A stretch of DNA of 64,000 nt from Gleimia hominis (GTDB taxonomy: Bacteria > Actinomycetota > Actinomycetes > Actinomycetales > Actinomycetaceae). Shown piece after piece: positions 43,493 to 50,644 of the stretch. The notes beneath the pieces are model-generated. The model had not been told where the DNA came from, ran no database searches, and saw only the letters and a program-made list of their open reading frames with translations. The translations under genes were made by a program, and so were the position numbers. The first letter of the stretch is position 1. The number at the start of each line of letters is the position of its first letter. Location: NCBI RefSeq assembly GCF_032085515.1, contig NZ_JASXSX010000001.1, positions 744,001-808,000 on the forward strand, written 5' to 3'.

Positions 43493-43720
43493 ATGAGTAT
43501 CAAAAAGGCCGCTATCGTTCTGGTTTCTGGTTGCGTTCTAGCTTTTCAAGGCACAACGTTTGCTGTTGCAGACGAGATTCCTGATAGCATCGAGCCAAGT
43601 TCAGTGAGCTATCAGCAATCTGCGGGAACGCTCACGTATGTTGATGCGCGTTCAATGCTCTTCACCCCAGCCAGCGGAATTGGAGGGGGGCTAACCGGTG
43701 CGGCAACTTTTTGCTGGTAA
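43493..43720 (+). CDS. small secreted protein (75 residues), candidate bacteriocin-like or signal peptide
   Basis: The sequence starts with a classical signal peptide (MSIKKAAIVLVSGCVLAFQG, likely cleaved after FAVADE). The mature part of about 48 residues is rich in Ser, Gly and Ala and ends GGGLTGAATFCW. AAGGAG lies at good distance before the ATG. It overlaps the next gene by 23 bases, and a terminator follows that gene, so the two form a complete small operon. I recognise no family; a secreted peptide with a membrane partner is the pattern of small bacteriocin/immunity pairs, but this is inference. Confidence 0.55.
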   Translation: MSIKKAAIVLVSGCVLAFQGTTFAVADEIPDSIEPSSVSYQQSAGTLTYVDARSMLFTPASGIGGGLTGAATFCW

Positions 43721-43901
43721 GCGACGGGTCGCATGCTACCTGTGTGGCTCTGTTGGTTTCGCACTTGCTTCTGTGGTTCTTTTTATGGCGCTCGGAAGAA
43801 CTGTGCTTGAGGCAACGCTACTGAATCCGATTTTTCTTTCCGGAGCAGGTTTAGCATTCGTTGTTTCCGTGATGCAACTGAAAGGAAAACAGCGAGAATG
43901 A
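43698..43901 (+). CDS. small two-helix membrane protein coupled to the secreted peptide
   Basis: The 67-residue protein starts at GTG 43698 within the end of the preceding gene. It has a basic start (MRQLFAGKRRVA), two membrane segments (CGSVGFALASVVLFMALG and LNPIFLSGAGLAFVVSVM) and a basic end. Overlap by 23 bases implies translational coupling. The topology would suit an immunity or accessory protein. There is no named family I can assign. Confidence 0.5.
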   Translation: MRQLFAGKRRVACYLCGSVGFALASVVLFMALGRTVLEATLLNPIFLSGAGLAFVVSVMQLKGKQRE

Positions 43902-43971
43902 CCGTTAGTTAGCGACGTGTTAACGCTAATTGAGGGGCTTCGGTGAATGATCGGAGCAGTCTTGCTCATAG

Positions 43972-44006
43972 ATGGGCACCTACCTGTATGTGTGGGTGCC
44001 CATTTT
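43972..44006 (+). terminator. Rho-independent terminator of the small secreted-peptide operon
   Basis: ATGGGCACC pairs with GGTGCCCAT around a 14-base loop, followed by TTTT. Confidence 0.8.
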
Positions 44007-44035
44007 CATGTCTGCTCTTCCAGGAGGTAGGAATC

Positions 44036-44400
44036 ACGGGTTTTCTTTACTGGCTACGCGGCGAAACGAAGCGCGAAGCAGTGGATCATGCGGTGTGTCG
44101 GATTTTGCATGATGAGTCGAACCCGGAGATGCCGTCCTCTGTGTTTCGTGAAACCCTGATGACGCATTTGTTGTTGTGGGGTAATGCGTTTGCTCAGGTG
44201 ATCCGTAACGGCCGTGACGATGTCATCGGCCTGTATCCGCCCATGCCCAACCGCATGACCGTGGGGCGTGACGAAGCCGGCGTTGTTTGTGAAGTTCAAC
44301 CTCGAAGGCTTACTACGCGGTGATTATGAGTCACGGATGAACGGGTATGCGGTAGGGCGGCGGAACGGGTGGATAAGCGCGAACGAGCCGTTTATAGTCA
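44036..44400 (+). pseudogene. phage portal protein remnant (HK97 type)
   Basis: The first frame reads ILHDESNPEMPSSVFRETLM, then LLLWGNAFAQVIRNGRDDVI and LYPPMPNRMTVGRDE, the N-terminal half of an HK97-like portal protein. Near 44275 the frame changes, and a second frame gives KFNLEGLLRGDYESRMNGYA then GRRNGWISANE, which belongs to the C-terminal half. The middle of the gene is deleted and the frame is broken, so this is dead phage DNA. No other structural phage gene is visible nearby. Confidence 0.8.
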
Positions 44401-44428
44401 GCCTGAAACTGAGTGTCGAAGACGATTT

Positions 44429-44614
44429 TCATGACAGATTGTCCAAGAAGGCGGTCGCTTCGCCCGCACTGGTGAAATGCGCCCCGTCATCTGCATGGTG
44501 GCCATCGATAATGCTTTGGGTATGGTCGATAGCCTGCATGGTCTGCTGATTCGCTGACGTGCTCAAAGCCAACCTCGCCTCCAAAGCGATCGTCGCCAGG
44601 GTGCAGGCTATCGA
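44429..44614 (-). pseudogene. unrecognised coding-like remnant
   Basis: A 62-codon open stretch reads LATIALEARLALSTSANQQT, then MQAIDHTQSIIDGHHADDGA and HFTSAGEATAFLDNLS before a stop. Residue composition looks like real protein. There is no start codon with a ribosome-binding site at the beginning, so a truncated gene is likeliest; ATG in MQAIDHTQ is the only internal start. The surrounding 44400-44812 region shows no other gene. Confidence 0.3.
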
Positions 44615-44812
44615 TTATGAACGACAAGATGGTAACCGACAAGTTCTACGGCTTCTTCTCTTTGGAATCAGAAAACTCGTTAAGAAGTAAGCACAAGAAG
44701 TGCAGGGTCTTACGCTAAGTGCCTTGTTCAAGCTCTAGGTACAGCTTTCATTACACGGGTGGGGAAAGCTCTTGGTAGACACACTCGCGAAGCTTCGTGT
44801 TGCTCAGTACTA

Positions 44813-45484
44813 TTACTTACACGAGTTTGCGATCCAACTGCGCGCTGACTGCAAGTCTTCCGTAAAGATGTCTGGATAGATAAAAGCTTCGTGATCCTTA
44901 CCTAGTTGTGGATTAAATTTCTTAATCGCTTCCAAGTGGGGGAATTTACGCACCATTTTCTCTGCATTTTTGGCACGCGAGTTGTCTTGTGCTTCACGGG
45001 CGCTGACATATTCACTTATCCACTTGCATTCCCAGTCATGCGCTGCAAGAACAGCCACGTCACCTTTATTAGTAACGACCCGCACTTTGTTCGACAGAGA
45101 ATCGCGATCTGAATGATCCTTATCGTTATTTATTACTTGTCTTGCAGCTGGATTATCTTTTGGGGCAGAAAGCACCACGGTAGAATTGTCCATTTCTTCG
45201 ATCTCGCTACCAACCGCCCAAGGTAAGAGCTCAGCTAGTAATGGGGCGCGCTCACCTGGCGGATATGCTTCGTTAACCATGCTTATTTCTGGTGCTAACT
45301 TGGTTAGTACTGGATCTGGTACAGGGTGTTCTTGCTCGTAACTATTAAGGGTGGGGTTGGTGAGTTTAGGCTTGTCAGCGTGAGCGGAGTTAGTTAACGT
45401 GCTCCAGGCAACAATAGCTGACACTGATAGCATCACAACAAGCACTATTATTAAAAGAAATTGGCGTGAAAAAGTGCGCATCAT
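44813..45484 (-). CDS. membrane-anchored or secreted protein, function unknown
   Basis: The 223-residue protein has an N-terminal hydrophobic anchor (FLLIIVLVVMLSVSAIVAW) preceded by basic residues. A hydrophilic outer domain follows with a WECKWISEY block and a final cysteine. No family is recognised. Its ATG overlaps the TGA of the upstream small secreted protein (ATGA), so the two are coupled. Its first 40 codons are present a second time at 49176-49303. Confidence 0.6.
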   Translation of the reverse strand: MMRTFSRQFLLIIVLVVMLSVSAIVAWSTLTNSAHADKPKLTNPTLNSYEQEHPVPDPVLTKLAPEISMVNEAYPPGERAPLLAELLPWAVGSEIEEMDNSTVVLSAPKDNPAARQVINNDKDHSDRDSLSNKVRVVTNKGDVAVLAAHDWECKWISEYVSAREAQDNSRAKNAEKMVRKFPHLEAIKKFNPQLGKDHEAFIYPDIFTEDLQSARSWIANSCK

Positions 45485-45493
45485 ATTCTCTTT
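45365..45493. repeat. 129-bp direct repeat, copy 1
   Basis: The copy covers the 5' end of the membrane-anchored protein gene and the overlap with the preceding gene. Copy 2 at 49176-49303 is identical except for one missing base in an A-run and one change at the end. The copies are 3.81 kb apart in the same orientation. Confidence 0.97.
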
Positions 45494-45798
45494 CTCTCGT
45501 TAAATAAACTGGCTCCACCTGGCTGGTGTGCAGCTACATAATCGGGCGCGCCCCCACATCTGCTTGTGTTGGTAGCTCCATTGCTCCATTTGGTAGTCCC
45601 GCCCTGGTTTTCCCAAGACATATTACCTGCGTGGTGTGTTCGCACAGTAGTGAATATGGTCCAAAATTTGTAATAAGTAGCGTAGGTGTTGCTCGATAAG
45701 GCAAAACTGGGCGCAAATGAGCTTACCCCAATGCAAGTTAACGTAGTTATGAGAATCGCGTAGGTTAACGTTCTTCTGCTGATCTCCAATGAACTCAT
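45481..45798 (-). CDS. small secreted protein (105 residues), function unknown
   Basis: The protein has a signal peptide (RRTLTYAILITTLTCIGVSS, cleavage probably after PSFALS). The mature part of about 70 residues is rich in Thr, Asn and His (TTVRTHHAGNMSWENQGG; KWSNGATNTSRCGG). I choose ATG 45798, with GAGGGTGA in front of it; the long upstream frame is not believable. It is coupled to the anchored protein downstream. Decayed traces of both genes recur at 49300-49460. No family is recognised. Confidence 0.55.
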   Translation of the reverse strand: MSSLEISRRTLTYAILITTLTCIGVSSFAPSFALSSNTYATYYKFWTIFTTVRTHHAGNMSWENQGGTTKWSNGATNTSRCGGAPDYVAAHQPGGASLFNERKRI

Positions 45799-46260
45799 GG
45801 TGCTCACCCTCATTGGTTCGTGGTATACGGAGCATCTTCTAGTGTATAATGCCTCTTTAACACTAGTAAAGTGTCCGACGGCCTTACATATATTGAGCGC
45901 GTAATCGGAGTTGTGCCTCACATATTTTGATCGCGTGCTCGGGTTTGCTGTGGGGGTGGTTGGCTGAGTATCTTGCATCTTTCTGCGTGTGAGGCACGTA
46001 CTAGCCACCATCGAATAAAATAATACTGTCCAAAGAACGTGGGTAGCGGAGTTCCTCGTTGGCAATAAGGGGAGGGATGAGACTTCGCTGAGCTGCAGTC
46101 TGTCTGGTTTTCTTTTGCTTTACCCGTCCGGTTTTGGGTTTCTGAGGGACGTGTAGGTGAGGGCAAAAAATTCCGGAGCTTCTCATCCGGTGTTCTGGAC
46201 CCCTCCGTGGCAGGTATTTGTTTGCCTAGAGTTAACAACTGATTTCTAAAAGGAAGAATC
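45799..46260. other. gap without a convincing gene
   Basis: The left part (45800-45900) is the promoter side of the secreted-protein gene. The right end carries AAAGGAAG, the ribosome-binding site of the DUF1906 gene. Between them no frame shows a recognisable protein, although minus-strand frames stay open for up to 115 codons. Confidence 0.4.
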
Positions 46261-46272
46261 ATGGCAGATTAA

Positions 46273-47817
46273 ATGGTGTTGAAAACACAGCAATGGTTGA
46301 ATAAGACCTATAAGAACCGCACCGGGTTCGGTTCGGTGGGCGAGGATGGCCAGACTGGGTGGGGTACGATCAACGCTCTTATCCGCGCGCTGCAGATCGA
46401 ACTGGGGATCACGCATACGGCGAATAATTTCGGTCCTGGCACCCAGTCGCGTTTCACGAAGCGCTGGCCGGGCGGTATTAGCCAGTCAGACGCAAGAGAT
46501 AATATCCATGGGATTATTCAAGGTGCCTTGTGGTGTAAGGGATACCCAGGCGAATACGGCGGAATCACCACCACATTTACAGATAACGTAGCCAGCTCTA
46601 TTCGGAAGGTGAAATCCGATATTGGGCTCGCTGATACAAGCGCCACGGTTGATCTGGAGTTGATGATGGTATTGCTGTCGATGAAGCAGTTCCGGCTGCT
46701 ATCGGCTTATGGTGGCAAGAGCACGGTTCGTACCATCCAGCAAGAGATTAACCGCCGTTATAGGGCATACACTGGCATCATTCCTACCGACGGTCTTTAT
46801 GGCCGGGAGATGAACAAAGCCCTAATTCAGGTATTGCAAGCTATTGAGGGGTTCACTGCGGCTGAGGCTACTGGGAGTTTTGGGGCAGGTACCCGCTCGC
46901 GCCTGCAAACCATCAGCGGTGGTAGCAGTGAATGGGTTTGGCTCGGGACAACTGCACTCGTATGTAACGGGTTTGGAGAGCGTGCAGTCAAGGCGTGGGA
47001 TTCTTCAATCCCCGATGGGATTAAGAATTTCCAAAACACTTATAAGATCCCGCAAACCGGTGTATTTGATCCGACCACGTGGATGAGCCTACTTACCTCG
47101 AAAGGTGACCCAAACCGGGCGTGCGTTGCCTGCGACACGCGTTTTGAGATTACCGATGAACTAGCTGGCTGTCTCAAAGCGGATGGATACCAGATTGTGG
47201 GACGCTACCTTAGTGAACCTAATCAGGCCAACAAGAAGGAATCAGATTATTTCAAGGCACTTCGTAGTGGCGAGCTTGAGGGCATCGTCAAGCATGGGTT
47301 GAAGTATTTCCCGATTTTCCAGGAATACTCTACGAAGCTTTCGCACTTCACACCCGAATCTGGTGCTAGGCATGCGCGTGAGGCTACTACAGCAGCGTTG
47401 CGCCTTGGCATTCCGGGAACCGTGATTTATTTCGCCGTGGATTTCGATGCTACCGACCCGCAAGTTACCAGTCATATTCTTCCCTACTTCAAGGCTGTTA
47501 AAGCTAATCTGGGAGGTGGTTATGGCGTTGGTATCTACGCTTCACGCAATATTTGTACGCGAGTAGCCGAAGCTGGGTATACGGTCTCGTCCTTCGTTTC
47601 AGATATGTCTACCGGATTCTCAGGCAACCTGGGCTTCCCAATTCCAAACAACTGGGCATTCGACCAATTCCACGAAATCAGTGGCTACCACGGCAGGTGG
47701 GATCTCGATCGAGTGGCCTACTCAGGACGTTCAACTGCATGTTCAACTGTTGTGGAAAACGTACACGCCGGAGAGTACAACTCCAGCCGAGATTGTTGCA
47801 GCGCGCCTGACGTGTAA
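46273..47817 (+). CDS. DUF1906 (glycoside-hydrolase-like) protein, damaged at both ends
   Basis: The 514-residue reading frame has peptidoglycan-binding-like repeats in its first half (TQQWLNKTYKNRTGFG; VRTIQQEINRRYRAYTG; GIKNFQNTYKIPQTGVFD). A DUF1906/Rv2525c-like TIM-barrel domain occupies about residues 285-500 (GYQIVGRYLSEP; GTVIYFAVDFDATDPQ; GYGVGIYASRNIC). The architecture suggests cell-wall binding and cleavage. The best ribosome-binding site points to ATG 46261, which is followed by only GCA GAT and then TAA; the frame restarts at the ATG touching that stop. The 3' end runs out of frame near 47786, and the lost part continues in the next frame. There is no signal peptide. Confidence 0.75.
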   Translation: MVLKTQQWLNKTYKNRTGFGSVGEDGQTGWGTINALIRALQIELGITHTANNFGPGTQSRFTKRWPGGISQSDARDNIHGIIQGALWCKGYPGEYGGITTTFTDNVASSIRKVKSDIGLADTSATVDLELMMVLLSMKQFRLLSAYGGKSTVRTIQQEINRRYRAYTGIIPTDGLYGREMNKALIQVLQAIEGFTAAEATGSFGAGTRSRLQTISGGSSEWVWLGTTALVCNGFGERAVKAWDSSIPDGIKNFQNTYKIPQTGVFDPTTWMSLLTSKGDPNRACVACDTRFEITDELAGCLKADGYQIVGRYLSEPNQANKKESDYFKALRSGELEGIVKHGLKYFPIFQEYSTKLSHFTPESGARHAREATTAALRLGIPGTVIYFAVDFDATDPQVTSHILPYFKAVKANLGGGYGVGIYASRNICTRVAEAGYTVSSFVSDMSTGFSGNLGFPIPNNWAFDQFHEISGYHGRWDLDRVAYSGRSTACSTVVENVHAGEYNSSRDCCSAPDV

Positions 47818-48421
47818 CGCAATATGCGATAAGCAACCAAAGATAAAAAACACTCTCCCGCGCCGAGACATAGCACATATGGCGGCAACTGCCCTCGGCT
47901 ATTTAAACTGGGGCATTGAAGAAAACCAGTCAAACTACGGTCTGGGCGACCTTGGAGGCTGGCCTCTAGATCTGCTCCAAATCTGGGGGGCCTATCAAAA
48001 CAAGGCTAATTCTGCTGACCTGTATGCGTGGATTAACTCTCATCTTGGAAATGTAAGTGACGGGCAGGGCTTTGGATATGCTGACGTTCTTGCTGACGCT
48101 GACGCCTGGTTGATTGCCAAGTACATGAAACTCCACCCAGGAGAGCATCAACTTTCGCAAGCAATGGCATATACATTCAAACAATCCGAAACCAATCGGA
48201 TCAGGCGATTCTACCGTGAACGCTTCGCCGCGAGTGCTGACAACCTTGTTTTAGCGTTCCAAACAGTCTCTAATGGAATCGATGCGTTGGGGCTGACAAA
48301 TATCGTTGGAACAGCGAAACTGCTTGAAATAGCGTCGCATGCTAGTTCTCTTCCTGACGCTCATGAGGCTGAGACCTTAGCACGTGCATACGCAGCATTT
48401 ATTGCCTCCCCTCATCGCTGA
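47786..48421 (+). pseudogene. C-terminal part of the DUF1906 gene, shifted out of frame
   Basis: The next frame opens before the upstream stop and continues PAEIVAARLTCNAICDKQPK without an own start, then IAHMAATALGYLNWGIEENQ and GLGDLGGWPLDLLQIWGAYQ for about 200 residues. Composition is that of a normal helical domain. The overlap and lack of a ribosome-binding site suggest that one gene of about 715 codons was split by a one-base insertion or a two-base deletion near 47786. A separate protein starting at ATG 47878 is possible. Confidence 0.6.
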
Positions 48422-48439
48422 CACTCTCATTTTGGCCTG

Positions 48440-48498
48440 TAAGCCTCATACGTGCCCAGATGAATACACATGAAATATCTGGGCAAGCATGAGGCTTA
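48440..48498. terminator. long imperfect hairpin between convergent genes
   Basis: taagcctcatacgtgcccag (continuing at) pairs with its reverse complement atctgggcaagcatgaggct (continuing ta), about 20 base pairs with one small bulge. It lies between the DUF1906 region and the convergent membrane-protein gene. Confidence 0.75.
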
Positions 48499-48499
48499 T

Positions 48500-48955
48500 T
48501 TATAAGGAGTCAGCAAAACATATCAGTCCAAATACGGCATAAATCCATAAAGTCAGGATAAGCGCAGAAAAAGTGACGAAGCAAACGATCGCTTTGTGAA
48601 TAACTCTTCGGCTGCGCCAGCCATCAGATTTTTCTATTTCACTCTTACGAAATAATTCGAGAAGCCAAACCAGCCTATTAGTAATCCACATTATGTAACC
48701 AAGACTCGTTACGATGACAAGACGCTGCGAAGCTAGAACAATATAAGGCCAAGAACCTTTAGCGAACGATGAGACAGCCTCCGCGTTTCGTGCTCCTGAG
48801 AGCAGTGCCACTACGCCATTTTCGTCAATATACATCAAAAGTGCCGGTATGAAACATATAAGCCCAATCCACCATAAAGCCCTACGGGCATAAGGAGCGC
48901 CGGTTAGAAACTGCCCCTGATCCGAGGTGGTTGATTCAATGCTGTTCGGTACCAA
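48500..48955 (-). CDS. small membrane protein, function unknown
   Basis: The 151-residue protein has four hydrophobic segments (ALWWIGLICFIPALLMYI; WPYIVLASQRLVIVTSLGYI; ITNRLVWLLELF; IVCFVTFSALILTLWIYAVF). No family is recognised. Base composition is lower in GC than the core genes, as in the rest of this region. Confidence 0.5.
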   Translation of the reverse strand: MVPNSIESTTSDQGQFLTGAPYARRALWWIGLICFIPALLMYIDENGVVALLSGARNAEAVSSFAKGSWPYIVLASQRLVIVTSLGYIMWITNRLVWLLELFRKSEIEKSDGWRSRRVIHKAIVCFVTFSALILTLWIYAVFGLICFADSL

Positions 48956-49175
48956 GACAACAATCTCCGCCCAGAGTTCCGTGCCGAAGTATTTCTTTGG
49001 TCTCTAACATCCGGAAATCCTCCTACACTCCTGAACCTTCGTTCTTAACAGAGTCAGTGGCATAAAATATACATTTTCCTATCATACTGAAATGTTGCTA
49101 TTCAATAGGATACGGCTCTGAACTCGACACCGGCGGATTCAAACTCCACTTACACCCCTAAACCGGATGCGTCAC

Positions 49176-49460
49176 TTTAGGCTTGTCAGCGTGAGCGGAG
49201 TTAGTTAACGTGCTCCAGGCAACAATAGCTGACACTGATAGCATCACAACAAGCACTATTATTAAAAGAAATTGGCGTGAAAAGTGCGCATCATATTCTC
49301 TTTTTCGTTATTGGGCGTGTGCCGCAAATACTCGTGTTGGTAGGCCCAACGCTCCATCTTCTCCGGCTCTTCAATGAAGCCATCGTGCCCACCCTCGTTG
49401 ATTGAATAGCATATGGAACACTGCTCAGTGTATAACCTCAATGCGGTGCTAGTGAAGTGT
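49176..49460. pseudogene. 129-bp direct repeat copy 2 and decayed duplicate of the secreted-protein gene pair
   Basis: Bases 49176-49303 match 45365-45493 almost exactly. Bases 49304-49460 match the following part of the first locus only loosely (tgttggtag, gctccat, gtgctcaccctcattg-like, agtgtataa, ctagtgaagtgtt), with about 200 bases deleted. The gap 48956-49530 holds nothing else I can support apart from the menC promoter. Confidence 0.85.
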
Positions 49461-49530
49461 TTTGCGTAGGCCCCATTATTTGCGGTTGGACTCTATTTGC
49501 GGTTGGACTCCAAAAAGGGACAATGGGGAC

Positions 49531-50643
49531 GTGACTACAATGGGTGAAGCCTGCAGCTGTGACCGCGCAGAGAATCAAGATAGAGTTGGTGCCTCACGTG
49601 CCGCCAAACGGGTTATGCATGAGGTTCCGGCGTCTCAGTGGCCTCCAGCGGCTCGGCGGGTGCTTAAAGGTGTGGACAGGGTTGTGTACTACTCTTTGCC
49701 TCTGCGGAACCGGTTCCGTCGCATTAACGTTCGCAATGGTCTGTTGCTGCACGGAAAAATGGGGTGGGCGGAATTCTCACCTTTTTGGAACTACGATCCA
49801 CACGAATCCGCCCGGTGGCTCGCCGCAGCGCTAGCAGAGATCAGCGAACCACCCATGCCATTGCAGCGCGATCGGGTTCCTGTAAATGTGACGATACCCG
49901 TTGTGAATCCTGATCGCGCGCAAAGAATGGTTGCGCAATCGGGTGGTTGTACTACTGCGAAAGTGAAAGTGGCAGACCCGGGCGTGCCCCTATCGGAAGA
50001 TCTGGAACGTGTCGCAGCAGTTAAGCAAGCTCTGGGGCCCCATGGGAAAGTCCGTGTGGATGCGAATGCGGCATGGACGGTGGAGCAAGCGGTGACGGCA
50101 GTGAAGGCCCTAGATACAGCGGCAGGGGGATTGGAGTACGTGGAGCAACCGTGTGCGACGGTTGCGGAATTAGCGCAGGTACGAAAGTGCGTGGATGTTC
50201 CGGTGGCTGCTGATGAGTCAGTGCGCCGTGCGGAGGATCCGCTCGCGGTAGCGCGGGCCGGCGCAGCCGACCTGGTGGTAGTAAAAATGCAGCCACTAGG
50301 GGGTACCAGAAAGCTGTTAGAGATTTGCGAACAAGCCGGGTTGCCAGCAGTCGTTTCTTCCGCTCTGGAATCCTCAGTTGGGATTGCTAGGGCAGTGGCT
50401 TGCGCAGCAGCATTGCCCCAGCTTCCATATGCGTGTGGGCTAGCTACCGCACAGATGTTCACTGAGGACGTGTGCGTGCCCCTGCGACCTCAAGACGGGG
50501 CGATATTAGTTGAGGACTGTGCGCCCGACGAAACGTTGATTGATACGGGGGAACGCGGCCCTCATGAGGAAATCATAAACAGGTGGATGCACCGCCTTGA
50601 AGCGATTGCGAATCTCAAGTCAGACGCGCACGGGGGAAAATAA
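49531..50643 (+). CDS. menC: o-succinylbenzoate synthase
   Basis: This enolase-superfamily enzyme dehydrates SHCHC to o-succinylbenzoate. The active-site set is visible: the KxK pair in TAKVKVADPG, the metal ligands in VRVDANAAW, YVEQPC and AADESVR, and the second lysine in VVKMQPLGG. About 370 residues including an N-terminal extension of about 40; the core starts at VVYYSLPLRNRFR. I choose GTG 49531 behind GGGGAC; ATG 49540 is an alternative. menD follows with a one-base gap. Confidence 0.93.
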   Translation: MTTMGEACSCDRAENQDRVGASRAAKRVMHEVPASQWPPAARRVLKGVDRVVYYSLPLRNRFRRINVRNGLLLHGKMGWAEFSPFWNYDPHESARWLAAALAEISEPPMPLQRDRVPVNVTIPVVNPDRAQRMVAQSGGCTTAKVKVADPGVPLSEDLERVAAVKQALGPHGKVRVDANAAWTVEQAVTAVKALDTAAGGLEYVEQPCATVAELAQVRKCVDVPVAADESVRRAEDPLAVARAGAADLVVVKMQPLGGTRKLLEICEQAGLPAVVSSALESSVGIARAVACAAALPQLPYACGLATAQMFTEDVCVPLRPQDGAILVEDCAPDETLIDTGERGPHEEIINRWMHRLEAIANLKSDAHGGK

Positions 50644-50644
50644 A

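Noticed and set aside
45481..45798. Lactococcin-972-type bacteriocin
   Set aside because: Size and signal peptide fit, but the family's Gly/Tyr/Ser/His pattern is absent and no partner ABC or DUF1430 gene is present.
42982..49530. Functional prophage or insertion sequence
   Set aside because: Only a broken portal gene is recognisable; no integrase, transposase, terminal inverted repeats or structural gene set was seen.
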